64,000 bases of DNA from Verrucomicrobiales bacterium (GCA_029212615.1 JARGPJ010000007.1:224622-288621), one strand, 5' to 3'; shown: positions 52,379-62,926, counted from the first letter of the stretch. Numbers and translations: made by a program. Notes: a model not told the origin generated them from the letters alone.

Positions 52379-53392
52379 ATGGAAGATTTTGCCTTCGTCA
52401 AACTTGCCCCGCAGCGATACCTCTGCGGTGTGGGACCGTTTGTGTCGCTCCCGAATCCCCCTGAGGGCGGGGGCACGGCCTTTTACCGGAACAATTTTGA
52501 CCTTTCCGATCCGGAACCCTGGAAGGTGCCTGCACGTGTTTTTGAGACGGATGATCTTCGCATTCTTCTCTCCGAGAACGGGGCGACGCCACTTCCTGAA
52601 ATCGCCTGGTCAGGGTTGGGGGACGCAGATGTTCGCGGTATTTTTGATGAAATTCTTGCTCAGATCGAGCGGGGGGAATTAAAAAAATCAGTACCCGTCC
52701 TCGCGGAGAGAGGCATTTTGCACCGGGGTGAGCCGGCCGCGCTGGTCAAAACAATCATCGCCGCTCCGGAGACGCTATGGGGATATGGGTACCGCGAAGG
52801 CGGTGCGGGGATGATCGGTGCCACGCCTGAGCAACTTTTCACAGTGAAGGATTCGATTCTTGAGTCGATGGCGCTCGCGGGGACGGCACCGCGGCACGAG
52901 GTTGAGGATTTCCCCACTGATCCGAAGGAAATTCGTGAACACGAGTTGGTGGCTGACTACCTCGAAGAGCTCCTCAAGCCTCTTGGTGAAGTGTTCCGTG
53001 AGGAGCGGACGCTTCTCGATCTTGGTTCCATTGTCCATTTTTTAACCCGACTTCGTGTTGAGCTGGGAGAAGACGAAAGTGATCTCAATGAACTGGTGCG
53101 ATGTCTTCATCCGACGCCGGCTCTGGGGGCCTGTCCTCGCGGGGATGGAGCTCTCCGGCAGCTAGTCGATTTTCGAGAACAACTTGGAGTTCCCGCTGAG
53201 TTCGGCGCGCCTTTCGGGGCAGTTCACGAAGGGTTTTTCCAGGTCCTGGTGGCGATTCGGAATGTCTCCTGGAACGGGCGCGACGTTTTCCTTCCCAGTG
53301 GGGTCGGTCTTGTCGAGGGAAGCCGTTTTGATCGTGAATGGAGAGAGCTTGCCCTGAAACGCAATTCAGTAAAGTCTCTTCTCGGTGTATGA
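52379..53392 (+). CDS. menF: isochorismate synthase (menaquinone pathway)
   Basis: The 337-residue enzyme converts chorismate to isochorismate, the first menaquinone step. It belongs to the chorismate-binding family; visible are IGATPEQLF, SMALAGTAPR, IREHELVADYLEE and the C-terminal LPSGVGLVEGSRFDREW. I chose the ATG at 52379; an upstream start at 52277 adds a basic stretch of low likelihood. The stop overlaps menD as ATGA, so menF, menD and menH are translationally coupled. Confidence 0.9.
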   Translation: MEDFAFVKLAPQRYLCGVGPFVSLPNPPEGGGTAFYRNNFDLSDPEPWKVPARVFETDDLRILLSENGATPLPEIAWSGLGDADVRGIFDEILAQIERGELKKSVPVLAERGILHRGEPAALVKTIIAAPETLWGYGYREGGAGMIGATPEQLFTVKDSILESMALAGTAPRHEVEDFPTDPKEIREHELVADYLEELLKPLGEVFREERTLLDLGSIVHFLTRLRVELGEDESDLNELVRCLHPTPALGACPRGDGALRQLVDFREQLGVPAEFGAPFGAVHEGFFQVLVAIRNVSWNGRDVFLPSGVGLVEGSRFDREWRELALKRNSVKSLLGV

Positions 53393-54960
53393 ATGGCAAC
53401 GCAGAGCTGGCCGGAGCGACTCTCGCCTATCTCGCCGGGGTGGGCGTGAAGCACGTCATGGTTTGTGCCGGTGCCCGTAATGCTCCCCTGGTGACCTCAC
53501 TCCTCGTGACACGGGGGACGGCGGGCTGGCGTATTTGGCATCATTTTGATGAGCGGACGGCCTCATTTTTTGCGCTGGGGCTGGGAAAGAAATCACGGGA
53601 GCCTGTTGCGGTGATCACCACCTCAGGGACGGCGGTCGCAGAGTTGCTGCCTTCCGCAGTCGAGGCCTACTATGCCGGCGTTCCGCTCATTCTCGTGACG
53701 GCTGACCGGCCGGTTGTCTATCGGGGGAGCGGAGCACCGCAGGCGATAGAGCAGGTAGGCATTTTCGGTTCCTATGCTCCCCTGGCGATCGATGTGCAGG
53801 GGGTGAGTGATTTAGACGGATTCCGGAAATGGAATCGTGCTGAGCCGGTTCATCTCAACCTGTGTTTTGAGGAGCCTTCTCCTGACGATCTTGTCTCGCA
53901 CTGGGAGCCCGTTGAATTGCCTCTGCTCAAGCTTGAATCCGGTCATGATGACAACCAAAGCATCGAAGCTTTCGTTACGAATTCAAAAAAGCTCATCGTT
54001 TTGTTAGGAGAACTTGAAGCGGGTTGGCGGCTCCCGGTTGAGTCCTTTCTGGCCGGGATAGGAGTTCCCGTCTGGGCGGAAGCGACAAGTGGATTGCGGG
54101 AGAGTGAAAGGCTCGCCGGACAGCTGATTCGAATGGAGGGGGGAGTGGCCGACTTGAAGCCCCGTGAGATCCTGCGGATCGGCGGGGTTCCCAGTCTCCG
54201 CTTTTGGCGGGATCTCGAGGGTTGCGGCGAGATTGCAGTGATGTCAGTATCCCGTCGTCCGTTTTCCGGTCTCGCGAGGTTGTCGCAGCTGCTTTTGATC
54301 GATGAATTTCCGTGTTGGAATCGGGGAAGCAACTCAATCCAAATCTCAGGTGATCCACTTATCGAAGAAGGTTTCAAGCCGGCAGAGCAACCTCCTTTGA
54401 AAGGGTTTCCGGATTCAGAGCCGGCAATGATCAGGGCTGTCTCAGAGTTAATTCCGGAGGAAGCGCTCGTCTACCTCGGCAACAGCCTGCCGATCCGGGA
54501 GTGGAATCTTGCCGCTTCTTTCCGTCCGGCTCATCCGCAATGCTTCGCGAGTCGCGGGGCCAATGGAATTGACGGTCAGGTCGCCACCTTCCTTGGCCTT
54601 TCTGATGCGGAGGAGGAGAGCTGGGGGATTTTCGGGGACCTCACGGCTCTCTATGATCTCAATGCGCCGGCGCTTTTCGCCCAGTTGACGAAAGCTAGAC
54701 GCCGCCTCGTTATCATGAATAACGGTGGGGGGAAGATTTTTTCCCGTCTTCCGGGCCTGGCGGGTTTGGACGACGCGTCAAAAGCAGTCACCGAGAATCA
54801 TCATGAACAGGGGTTTAAAAGTTGGGCTGAAATGTGGGGGCTCAGGCACATGACGTGGAAAGCAGGCGACCCGGCGCCGGTTTTGACTGACGACGATGTT
54901 CTCATCGAAGTGATTCTCGACAATGAGGCGACCGAGTGTTTCTGGCAGGCATTAAAATGA
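53389..54960 (+). CDS. menD: 2-succinyl-5-enolpyruvyl-6-hydroxy-3-cyclohexene-1-carboxylate synthase
   Basis: The 523-residue ThDP enzyme joins isochorismate and 2-oxoglutarate. The N-terminal VCAGARNAPLV replaces the usual GSRSTPL motif; the ThDP site is visible in the DERTASFFALGLGK and GTAVAELLPSAVEAYYA words, and the C-terminal GANGIDGQVATFLGLS is typical. The start codon sits in the menF stop overlap (53389); upstream in-frame starts would invade menF. The stop overlaps menH. Confidence 0.92.
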   Translation: MNGNAELAGATLAYLAGVGVKHVMVCAGARNAPLVTSLLVTRGTAGWRIWHHFDERTASFFALGLGKKSREPVAVITTSGTAVAELLPSAVEAYYAGVPLILVTADRPVVYRGSGAPQAIEQVGIFGSYAPLAIDVQGVSDLDGFRKWNRAEPVHLNLCFEEPSPDDLVSHWEPVELPLLKLESGHDDNQSIEAFVTNSKKLIVLLGELEAGWRLPVESFLAGIGVPVWAEATSGLRESERLAGQLIRMEGGVADLKPREILRIGGVPSLRFWRDLEGCGEIAVMSVSRRPFSGLARLSQLLLIDEFPCWNRGSNSIQISGDPLIEEGFKPAEQPPLKGFPDSEPAMIRAVSELIPEEALVYLGNSLPIREWNLAASFRPAHPQCFASRGANGIDGQVATFLGLSDAEEESWGIFGDLTALYDLNAPALFAQLTKARRRLVIMNNGGGKIFSRLPGLAGLDDASKAVTENHHEQGFKSWAEMWGLRHMTWKAGDPAPVLTDDDVLIEVILDNEATECFWQALK

Positions 54961-55652
54961 GTGAACGGTCTATTCTCGCTCTCCATGGAAACCTGGGTTC
55001 TCCGGCCGATTGGGAGATTCCGGATCTCCCAAATATAAGGACGGTCGATCTTTGGGATCATAGCGATCTCGATTTTTTCGAGATGGGGCACCGGCTCGCC
55101 ACCGAACTCAGCGAAGGGATGGAAAGGCCGACGATCGCGGGCTACTCCCTCGGTGGGCGTCTTGCTCTCCATGCCATGGCGATTCATCCGGAACGCTGGG
55201 GAGGCGCGATTATTCTCTCGGCTCACCCCGGGTTGGAAAGCGCCCGTGAGCGGGAGGCCCGGCGTCTATCCGATAAAGAGTGGGCGGGTAAGGCCCGCGA
55301 ACTCCCCTGGAAAGCTTTTTTGTCGGAATGGAACAGTCAGGGTGTCCTCGCGGATTCTATTATTCCTGAGGTCCAACTCACGCTTGAATCCAGGCGGTCG
55401 GAGATTGCTTTCGCCTTTGAAACCTGGTCGTTGGGGCGACAGGAAAATTTGCGCTCACAACTGAGGCGCTTTCATGCCCCTGTCTTGTGGATAACGGGGG
55501 AGAATGATCAAAAATTTTCCATGCTCGGCGATGAGATGGGGAAGGTGTTTCCGGATTTCCAGAGGCGCACGATATCCGGAGCGGGCCATCGCTTGCTGAA
55601 TCCTGAGCTCATCCCGGAAGTCCGGGAGTGCATCTTGAGTTCAGGCTTTTGA
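54957..55652 (+). CDS. menH: MenH-like 2-succinyl-6-hydroxy-2,4-cyclohexadiene-1-carboxylate synthase
   Basis: The 231-residue alpha/beta hydrolase has an LHGNLGS oxyanion loop, the nucleophile elbow GYSLGGR and a late histidine in ISGAGHR. Position after menD, with a 4-nt ATGA overlap, suggests MenH, which removes pyruvate from the MenD product; the family alone does not prove it because many esterases look alike. No signal peptide. Confidence 0.82.
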   Translation: MSERSILALHGNLGSPADWEIPDLPNIRTVDLWDHSDLDFFEMGHRLATELSEGMERPTIAGYSLGGRLALHAMAIHPERWGGAIILSAHPGLESAREREARRLSDKEWAGKARELPWKAFLSEWNSQGVLADSIIPEVQLTLESRRSEIAFAFETWSLGRQENLRSQLRRFHAPVLWITGENDQKFSMLGDEMGKVFPDFQRRTISGAGHRLLNPELIPEVRECILSSGF

Positions 55653-55809
55653 TCGGCATCTTGTATGGGAGGGGCAATGTCCGCGGAGAGCCGGAGGTAT
55701 CGGGTGTCGCCAGAAGGTTCAAGTTATGGTGAAAAATGAACACTGAAGCATCACTCCTCAACGTAATCCCTTTGCGTCGCGCACCTTCCGAGCTAGGATC
55801 TGACGCAAT

Positions 55810-56628
55810 ATGAACTGGATTTCCGCCCACGAATTTGAAGACCTTCGATATGAAACCTCGGAGGATGGACAGATCGCAAAGATCACGATTAACCGCCCTG
55901 AGGTGAGGAACGCTTTTCGCCCTCAAACGGTTCGTGAGATGCTCGTCGCTTTCGATCTGGCGCACGAAGACCCCACTGTTGGTGTTATTATCCTGACGGG
56001 AGAGGGAGATCTCGCCTTTTGTTCCGGCGGAGATCAGAAAGTGCGCGGTCATGCCGGATATGTGGGCGAAGACGGGGTCCCGAGGCTTAATATCCTCGAT
56101 GTTCAAAAGAGAATCCGGGGATTGCCAAAGCCGGTGGTCGCGATGGTAGCGGGTTATGCCATTGGAGGGGGACATGTCCTCCACGTGGTCTGTGACCTTA
56201 CGATTGCCGCTGACAATGCAAAGTTCGGTCAGACCGGACCTAAAGTCGGCTCTTTTGACGGAGGATTGGGTTCGAGCTATCTCGCGAGGATTGTCGGTCA
56301 GAAGAAGGCCCGCGAAATTTGGTATCTCTGCCGCCAGTATGATGCTCAACAAGCGCTCGATATGGGGCTGGTAAATACGGTGGTGCCTCTTGTTGAACTG
56401 GAGACAGAGACGGTGAAATGGTGCCGTGAAATGCTCGATCATTCACCGATGGCGCTTCGCTGCCTTAAAACGGCGTTGAATGCTGACTGCGACGGTCAGA
56501 TGGGCCTTCTCGATCTCGCGGGGAATGCAACGCTGCTTTACTACATGAGCGAAGAAGCGAAGGAAGGGAAGAATGCTTTCGTGGAGAAGCGGAAGCCGGA
56601 CTTTTCGAAGTTCCCCCGTGTCCCGTAA
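55810..56628 (+). CDS. menB: 1,4-dihydroxy-2-naphthoyl-CoA synthase
   Basis: The 272-residue crotonase-family enzyme closes the naphthoate ring of O-succinylbenzoyl-CoA. Key words: oxyanion-hole [48 protein letters not shown] and the C-terminal [13 protein letters not shown], near-identical to MenB proteins. It lies 157 nt after menH with no certain promoter between. Confidence 0.96.
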   Translation: MNWISAHEFEDLRYETSEDGQIAKITINRPEVRNAFRPQTVREMLVAFDLAHEDPTVGVIILTGEGDLAFCSGGDQKVRGHAGYVGEDGVPRLNILDVQKRIRGLPKPVVAMVAGYAIGGGHVLHVVCDLTIAADNAKFGQTGPKVGSFDGGLGSSYLARIVGQKKAREIWYLCRQYDAQQALDMGLVNTVVPLVELETETVKWCREMLDHSPMALRCLKTALNADCDGQMGLLDLAGNATLLYYMSEEAKEGKNAFVEKRKPDFSKFPRVP

Positions 56629-56708
56629 ACCATTACTACCGTTTTCCGAGCGTCTTCTCTTCCCGTTGAGAAAAGGTGAAGGGTTAAACAACAGACAATG
56701 AGCTTAAG

Positions 56709-57572
56709 ATGAAAGCCTGGATTCTCGCAGCCCGTCCGAAAACCCTCCCTGCCGCTATCGTTCCCGTCTGGGTGGGATCTGCGCCGTCATTGCTGGGGGA
56801 ACACAGTGGAACCGGCTCATGGCTTCTGTTCTGGTGCACTCTCGGGAGCTGTATCTGTATTCAGATTGCGACGAATCTTTTTAACGATGCAATTGATCAT
56901 CACAAAGGAGCCGACACCGGGAAACGTATCGGACCAACCCGGGTAACGTCGTCAGGCCTGCTCTCTTCGAAGATGGTCATGATTGGCGCCATTGCCTTTT
57001 GCCTGCTTGCCGCCCTCATCAGTATACCTCTGGTTCAGGCCCGGGGCTGGCCGGTTATCGTGATCGGCCTGGTTTCCCTCTATTTTGCTTATGGGTATAC
57101 CGGGGGACCTTTTCCTCTCGCTTACCGGGGAATGGGCGAGCTCTTTGTGATTTTGTTTTTCGGATTGGTAGCAGTGTTAGGTTCTGCCTTTATCCAGACG
57201 GGGGAAGCGGGGGGGCGGGAGATGTGGATCCTCGCGGTGCAATGCGGGTTCTATTCCTGCGTGCTCATCGCTATTAATAACCTGAGAGATCTGACCGAAG
57301 ACCGCGAGACGGGAAAGCGAACCCTGGCGGTGCGTTTTGGCGAGCGCTTTGCGAAATGGGAGATTGCATTCTTTTGTCTTGCGCCGGCGATTCCCGGTTT
57401 AGTTCAGTTTCCGGACATGAAGGACCTTTTCGTTCAACCGATTCCCATGCTGGCCTTTGGTTTGTTTCTTTCTGTCCTTATCTTTCGAACGCCTCCCGGG
57501 CCGGTGTACAATCGCTTTCTCGCTCTCGGTGCGCTTCAGCTGATTCTCTTTGCGATCCTGCAGGGGGTGTAG
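56709..57572 (+). CDS. menA: 1,4-dihydroxy-2-naphthoate polyprenyltransferase
   Basis: The 287-residue integral-membrane UbiA-family enzyme attaches the polyprenyl chain to dihydroxynaphthoate. The prenyl-binding motif NDAIDHHKGADT (first, Asp-rich) and NNLRDLTEDRETGKRT (second) are present, with about eight membrane helices. The polyprenyl synthase at 37734 could supply the chain. It lies 80 nt after menB. Confidence 0.95.
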   Translation: MKAWILAARPKTLPAAIVPVWVGSAPSLLGEHSGTGSWLLFWCTLGSCICIQIATNLFNDAIDHHKGADTGKRIGPTRVTSSGLLSSKMVMIGAIAFCLLAALISIPLVQARGWPVIVIGLVSLYFAYGYTGGPFPLAYRGMGELFVILFFGLVAVLGSAFIQTGEAGGREMWILAVQCGFYSCVLIAINNLRDLTEDRETGKRTLAVRFGERFAKWEIAFFCLAPAIPGLVQFPDMKDLFVQPIPMLAFGLFLSVLIFRTPPGPVYNRFLALGALQLILFAILQGV

Positions 57573-57685
57573 TGCGGGACGGAGTTGAACCGGGTGCTTT
57601 CCAAAGAAATGTATTTCCGTTCGTGAGAGCCATGCAAATTCGTGGTTTACTGGAGTGAACTTCGGTCTAACCCTTTCATTCGGAA

Positions 57686-58603
57686 ATGTCAGAACTGCGC
57701 TATCATCGGTACGAACTCAAGAGTGTGTTGTCGCTCAATGCTGTCAGTGAAAGAACTCTTCATGAGGGATTCTTGATTCGGCTTAACGGGGGATACGGCT
57801 GCGTTCATCCGTGGCCTGAACTCGGGGATGAGCCGGTTAATGAGCAGTTGGAAATTCTTGCCGCGGGTGGATCGACCCCATTGATTGACAGTGCCTTGCG
57901 CTGTGCCAAAGCGGATGGTGCGGCGCGAGCTGAAAGGCGGTCACTTTTTGATAGTGAGATCCCGGAAAGTCACTGGCTGGCATTGCCTGATGATGACCCG
58001 GCGGAAGCACGGGAGAGAGGCTTCAATACCGTGAAATTGAAACTCGGGAGTGATTTTATCCATGAGCCGGCCCTGATAGCGAATTGGCATGATGCCGGGT
58101 TCCGACTCCGTCTCGATTATAACGAAACGCTTTCCCTGACGACCTTTCTTGAATTCTGGGATTCATTAGGAGAGGTCAGGAGGTCTATCCAGTTGATCGA
58201 GGATCCGGTGATCTGGAATTCCGATAGCTGGCGCGTTCTTCGGGAGATTGGTGTTCCGGTGGCGACGGATCGTGAGGTGGAAAGCCGGTTTCACCCCGGT
58301 GAAGTTGCAGTAATTAAACCGGCGGTGTCCGATTGGCTTCCGCCGGGGAAGGCTCCGTTTTTTGTCACCTCCTACATGGACCACGCTATCGGTCAGTCGT
58401 GGGCGGCGGCCGAAGCGGCGAGGCTGGCGAAAGAAGCGCCGGAAAGGTTCGTTGGTTGCGGGCTTCTCACTGATCGCTGCTTTGAGTCCGACCCGTTCTT
58501 TGATTGCCTCAAGGCGGAAGGGCCACGGTTTCAGCCCGCGAAAGGGACCGGTCTGGGCTTTGATGATTTATTGGAGGGCCTCTCATGGAAGCTCCTCACC
58601 TAG
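57686..58603 (+). CDS. menC: o-succinylbenzoate synthase
   Basis: The 305-residue enolase-superfamily enzyme dehydrates SHCHC to o-succinylbenzoate. The catalytic KxK is in NTVKLKLGS, metal ligands in RLDYNE, LIEDPV and ATDREVES, and the second lysine in AVIKPAV. Length is normal. It starts 113 nt after menA and overlaps menE by 19 nt. Confidence 0.92.
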   Translation: MSELRYHRYELKSVLSLNAVSERTLHEGFLIRLNGGYGCVHPWPELGDEPVNEQLEILAAGGSTPLIDSALRCAKADGAARAERRSLFDSEIPESHWLALPDDDPAEARERGFNTVKLKLGSDFIHEPALIANWHDAGFRLRLDYNETLSLTTFLEFWDSLGEVRRSIQLIEDPVIWNSDSWRVLREIGVPVATDREVESRFHPGEVAVIKPAVSDWLPPGKAPFFVTSYMDHAIGQSWAAAEAARLAKEAPERFVGCGLLTDRCFESDPFFDCLKAEGPRFQPAKGTGLGFDDLLEGLSWKLLT

Positions 58604-59703
58604 CGAGCGCGGAATATTGGGAATCTACAGAGATTGATCTGCGATTGAATCCGCGTCTGGTGTATGAGGCGGATGGCCTTCTCCAATTTCTTCGTGAAGA
58701 GGTCGGTATCGAAGGCGCGGTGGTGATGGCCACGTCGGGATCATCCGGAACTCCCAAGTTTGCGATTTTACCGAAGGCAGCCCTGCTTGCCTCGGCCGCG
58801 TCCGTTTCGAAATATCTGCAGTTGAGCCGGAGTGACAGCTGGTTGGCCGGCCTGTCAGATTACCATGTCGGTGGCCTCGGTATCTATGCACGTGCCTTCG
58901 TCACCGGGGCATCAGTGACGACTTTCAACAATACTCCCTGGCAACGTGATGGTAAACTGTTCGTGAAGGCGCTTCGTGAGAGCGGAGCAAGGTGGAGCTC
59001 ACTCACTCCTACTCACCTTTTTGATCTGGTTGAGAGCGAGGTCCCCGCACCGGAGGCGATGAGGGGGCTTCTTCTCGGAGGTGGCCGTATTGATGTTGAT
59101 CTGGTGAGGCGGGCATCAGCGCTCGGGTGGCCGGTGCATTCCAGCTACGGCATGACCGAGGCTTGTTCGCAGATAGCGACGGGCGGGGTGGGCGAGACGG
59201 AGTGGCTCCCTCTTCTACCGGAGTGGGAAACGAAGTTGGCCTTTGATCAGCGACTGATGATACGGGGAAAGGCGCTTTTTGCCGGGTATGCCACCCGCGG
59301 TGAGACCGGATGGCGTTTCGACCCGGCGAGAGATGGTGATGGGTGGTTTCTCACCGGAGATTGTGCGGAGATCAGCGAAGGATGTGTTCGTCATCAGGGG
59401 CGTGCCGATGATTTGGTGAAAGTGTTAGGCGAGTTGGTATCACTTTCGGTGGTGGAGTCGGCTGTATCTGAAGTTCTCGGGCGGCTCTCTGCGGTTCTTG
59501 CCTTCACTGATGCGAGACGCGGCCACGAGTTCCTTGCCGTGGTTGAAGGAACGGAGTCCGCCCATTATTACCAACAGATGCTCAACGCTTCACTTACCGG
59601 CCTGCATCGGGTCAGCCGGGTGGAGGTCCTCAGGGAATTACCTCGAACTGATATCGGGAAGATTGATCGGAGCGCATTACGCCGCTTTCTCAGTCAGCCG
59701 TGA
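58585..59703 (+). CDS. menE: o-succinylbenzoate-CoA ligase
   Basis: The 372-residue acyl-CoA synthetase activates o-succinylbenzoate with CoA. The AMP-binding P-loop is ATSGSSGTPK, followed by YGMTEACS and the C-terminal GKIDRSAL lysine region. It is somewhat short because the C-terminal lid is compact, as usual for MenE. The ATG overlaps the menC end. The gene ends in a 14-nt convergent overlap with a secreted protein gene. It is the last men gene here; menG/ubiE is not in the window. Confidence 0.92.
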   Translation: MEAPHLASAEYWESTEIDLRLNPRLVYEADGLLQFLREEVGIEGAVVMATSGSSGTPKFAILPKAALLASAASVSKYLQLSRSDSWLAGLSDYHVGGLGIYARAFVTGASVTTFNNTPWQRDGKLFVKALRESGARWSSLTPTHLFDLVESEVPAPEAMRGLLLGGGRIDVDLVRRASALGWPVHSSYGMTEACSQIATGGVGETEWLPLLPEWETKLAFDQRLMIRGKALFAGYATRGETGWRFDPARDGDGWFLTGDCAEISEGCVRHQGRADDLVKVLGELVSLSVVESAVSEVLGRLSAVLAFTDARRGHEFLAVVEGTESAHYYQQMLNASLTGLHRVSRVEVLRELPRTDIGKIDRSALRRFLSQP

Positions 59704-60289
59704 CCCGGACCTCTTTCACGGCGAGACTTCCAAAGGAAAAACCAATGCTGAAATTGGTTTTTTCTCTGTCGTAGCTTTCATGTTCGACGGTTACGGGTTC
59801 GTGCTCTCCCATCGTGATCGTTGCACTGGATCCGGTGACGGCTATTTTTACGGCCGTCCATTCGTTTTCGGGAAGGACCCATTCGGCTTTCTTAGCAGCG
59901 GTAATCGACTTTGTTTTTCCGTTGGGCGGGAAGGCCCGGAAGTTGGTTCCGGCGGCACTGCTGACAAACCGGAAAATGTGGCCGTCTTCTCCATTGAGTG
60001 TGAAGACGATGGCTTTGCAGCCTTCCGGTTTTACCGCGTAGTGAAAGGTCGCGTCGGTGGTGGGGAGGGCATAGAAAATGATCGGCCCATGGTCTTTGTA
60101 TTCTTTATACAACGCATCGTCCTGCGTCACGCTTGCGATTCCATTCTCGATTTGCCAGTCTCCGCGAACTGCGCGGCGTTCACTGACGGGAGCGTCTTTG
60201 GTGAAAGGATCCGCGAAGAGGGCTTCTCCGGCGGTGAGTTGTGAATTGGCGAAGGCGCAGATGATGAGTGAGGTGAGTATGGATTTCAT
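59690..60289 (-). CDS. secreted beta-sandwich (DUF1080/LamG-like) protein
   Basis: The 199-residue product starts with a signal peptide (MKSILTSLIICAFANSQLTAG) and has a beta-sandwich resembling DUF1080 or concanavalin-like domains: FADPFTKDAPVSERRAVRG, GDWQIENGIASV and WTAVKIAVTGSSATITM. No catalytic residue is evident. I chose the ATG at 60289 where the signal peptide starts. The preceding about 230 nt, up to the sulfatase end at 60517, hold no feature I can name. Confidence 0.72.
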   Translation of the reverse strand: MKSILTSLIICAFANSQLTAGEALFADPFTKDAPVSERRAVRGDWQIENGIASVTQDDALYKEYKDHGPIIFYALPTTDATFHYAVKPEGCKAIVFTLNGEDGHIFRFVSSAAGTNFRAFPPNGKTKSITAAKKAEWVLPENEWTAVKIAVTGSSATITMGEHEPVTVEHESYDREKTNFSIGFSFGSLAVKEVRVTAD

Positions 60290-60516
60290 GGATGAAAGGG
60301 GGAAAGTATTTTCAGGGGGCTCAGGGTGAACTTGAAGGCAATCACGGTGACTCGTCGATTTCAATTTCATTGGGTAACCAGGCGCGTTCATGCCGGTTGC
60401 GGCCGAGGTTCCGCGGACGACGTGGAAGTCGTCCCACCAGTTTTGAACTCGAAAGCAGAATCTGGAGCGGCAAGTTCCACCTTGCCCGCTATGCCAAGGG
60501 GAGTAGATGAAGCGTT

Positions 60517-62082
60517 CTACTCCGGATACTCTTTTTCAAAATCGCCTGGATTCACCCAGCTGGCGCGGGTTGGTTCACCCTTCATGAAACGGTCGTAGAA
60601 GTTCGCTGAGTCAGTCGCGATGGGATAGTTGTCGAAGATTTGCCCGTTTCCTTCCATGCGAGGATCCTCCTGTTGCAGCAGCTCCGCTTTCATTCGTTCG
60701 GCCAGTTCCTCTTTGATCTTCCGATGATCGCCGCTCTCAGCGAGGTTGGTGATGCAATCAGGATCATTGGCGATGTGATAGAGTTCTTCACCGGGAAGCT
60801 TTCCGAAATTCAGAGCCCAGTAGTCGGCATTTTCGCCGCTGCGCCGTGCTTCCAGAATCCAGGTTTTTGTCGGGCTGCCGTCGGTGTTGAGGTACCCTGT
60901 GACGGGATCGCCGGCGGGCCAGCGGTCTGGTTCGTAGTTTCGCAGATAGAGCCATTCGTCGGTGACAATGCCGCGAATGGGATACCCCTGGTCCTGAGGG
61001 CGTCCGGCATCGTGTCTTTCTTTTCCGATAAGAACCCGGTCGCGACTTTCGATAACGCGTCCGCTTTTATCCGATTGAAAAACGGGGACGAGGCTTTTGC
61101 CGGTGAGTGAAGCCATTGTTGAATTTTCGGGGGCCAGCTTCGCCACCTCAAGAAAAGTCGGAGCCAGATCGATGAAGCTGACAAAGTCAGTGATCTCTCG
61201 GCCGGGCCTGGTGATTCCCCGGGGCCACATCATCGCGAGGGGGAGATGATTGGAGAACTCATATTCGTTCCCTTTGACCCGTGGGAAGGGCATGCCGTTG
61301 TCAGAGGTAACGACGATAAGGGTATTCTCCAACTGGCCGGAGGCCTCGAGCTGTTCGATCATGCGAACGAGGTGCCGGTCGAAGTGTTCGATTTCGAAGG
61401 CGTAGTCGAGCATGTCGTTCCGGACGATTTCGTTGTCGGGCCAAAAGGCGGGGACCCGGTCGATTTCCGAGAGCTGTTTGCCGCCTTTCGTTACCCCCGC
61501 TTCATATTCGTAAGCCCGATGTGGTTCGGTGGAGCCGTACCAGAACGCCCATGGCTTCTCTGATTTTTCTGCATCTGACAGGAAGTCCGCAAAATTTTCG
61601 GCGTAGTCATTGTTCGAAATTTTTGCCGCGGGAGGTTTTGTTTTGTGTTTGTTGTAAGCTTTCCCGACTAACTTCCGGGGATTTCCCTTTGCATCGTTTG
61701 CGGTTCCGGGGGCCCAGCCCTTTCCGGTGCTCCCGACGAAATAGCCGCCCCTGCGGTCTAGCGCTTCTGCGTAGGAGGTGAATTTGACCGGGAAAAAGGG
61801 CATGTGATTCGCGGCCTCTTCCAGTTGCCATGAAGGGCGACCTGTGAGGATTGCTGCGCGGCTCGGAGCACATTTTGCGTTTGGCGTGTAGGCTTTGTGA
61901 AAGAGGAGCCCTTCACGTGCGACACGATCGAATCCCGGTGTCTTTACCCATTCCGTTCCGTAAGCCCCGGCATGTGGCCATGACTGGTCGTCTGAGATCG
62001 CGAAGAGAATGTTGGGTCGTCCGCCGGCGTGAATGAGCATCGGGAAGACCGATGCGAAGAGAAGGATGATGGGGGATTTCAT
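60517..62082 (-). CDS. secreted sulfatase
   Basis: The 521-residue protein has a signal peptide (about residues 1-20), SDDQSW metal-binding, the canonical formylglycine signature CAPSR with Cys71, [19 protein letters not shown] and WPRGITRPG. It has the full C-P-S-R pattern, unlike the second sulfatase at 14004. It hydrolyses sulfate esters of unknown glycans. It lies 9 nt after the PPK2 gene (PPK2 stop at 62092) on the same strand. Confidence 0.92.
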   Translation of the reverse strand: MKSPIILLFASVFPMLIHAGGRPNILFAISDDQSWPHAGAYGTEWVKTPGFDRVAREGLLFHKAYTPNAKCAPSRAAILTGRPSWQLEEAANHMPFFPVKFTSYAEALDRRGGYFVGSTGKGWAPGTANDAKGNPRKLVGKAYNKHKTKPPAAKISNNDYAENFADFLSDAEKSEKPWAFWYGSTEPHRAYEYEAGVTKGGKQLSEIDRVPAFWPDNEIVRNDMLDYAFEIEHFDRHLVRMIEQLEASGQLENTLIVVTSDNGMPFPRVKGNEYEFSNHLPLAMMWPRGITRPGREITDFVSFIDLAPTFLEVAKLAPENSTMASLTGKSLVPVFQSDKSGRVIESRDRVLIGKERHDAGRPQDQGYPIRGIVTDEWLYLRNYEPDRWPAGDPVTGYLNTDGSPTKTWILEARRSGENADYWALNFGKLPGEELYHIANDPDCITNLAESGDHRKIKEELAERMKAELLQQEDPRMEGNGQIFDNYPIATDSANFYDRFMKGEPTRASWVNPGDFEKEYPE

Positions 62083-62091
62083 GGTGTCTTG

Positions 62092-62919
62092 TTAGTCTTC
62101 GATTGTGATCGAAGAGGGGTCGAAATCGACCTCGGGATACTTCATGTTGAGGCCCTGAAGCGTTTTAATGATAATATCTCCGACGATGAGATTCCGGTAC
62201 CATTTCCGATCGGCGGGGATGATATACCAGGGGGCTGATTCAGTGCTCGTCTTTGAAAATACGTCTTCGTAGGCGGCCATGAATTTGGGCCAGAGAGCGC
62301 GGTCTTCGAGGTCTGCAGGATTGAATTTCCAGTGCTTTTCGGCTTCGTCGAGACGGGATTGGAGGCGTTCCTTCTGTTCGTCCCGTGAGATGTGAAGAAA
62401 GATTTTTACAATGGTGGTCCCTTCGTCGGCGAGCATTTGCTCGAAGTTGGCAATATGTTCGTATCGTTTTTGCCAGACGGATTCCGGGCAAAGTTCACGG
62501 ACGCGAACCGCGAGGACATCTTCGTAGTGGCTCCGGTTGAAAATGACAACTTCGCCGTTTTGCGGGACCTCCTGATGAATGCGCCAGAGGTAATCATGAG
62601 CGAGTTCAAGGCTGCTCGGCTTCTTGAAGGCCGCTGAGCGGACGCCCTGCGGGTCCATTTTTTCGAAGACATTCCGGATCGTTCCGTCTTTGCCACCGGT
62701 GTCCATGGCCTGGAAGACCACGAGGAGGCGATGTTTGCCTTCGGCGTACATTTGCGCCTGCAGTTCGTCGATCTGGACGCTCATCTGTTTGAAGAGGTCT
62801 TTTCCTTTCGGCTTGTTCACCGGGTAAAGCTCCTCGTCTATTGTCGGCCAGGAGTTGAGATCGACGGTTTGGCCGGGCTGAACCTTGAACGGATGGTCAG
62901 AAAGGGTGATATCGGACAT
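62092..62919 (-). CDS. polyphosphate kinase 2 (PPK2) family
   Basis: The 275-residue PPK2 enzyme moves phosphate between polyphosphate and nucleotides. The Walker A stretch is FQAMDTGGKDGTI, the lid has FNRSHYEDV, and the C-terminal LHISRDEQKERLQ is characteristic. Whether it uses AMP, ADP or GDP cannot be told here. The gene ends 9 nt before the sulfatase start. No signal peptide; it is cytoplasmic. Confidence 0.93.
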   Translation of the reverse strand: MSDITLSDHPFKVQPGQTVDLNSWPTIDEELYPVNKPKGKDLFKQMSVQIDELQAQMYAEGKHRLLVVFQAMDTGGKDGTIRNVFEKMDPQGVRSAAFKKPSSLELAHDYLWRIHQEVPQNGEVVIFNRSHYEDVLAVRVRELCPESVWQKRYEHIANFEQMLADEGTTIVKIFLHISRDEQKERLQSRLDEAEKHWKFNPADLEDRALWPKFMAAYEDVFSKTSTESAPWYIIPADRKWYRNLIVGDIIIKTLQGLNMKYPEVDFDPSSITIED

Positions 62920-62926
62920 AATGAAT

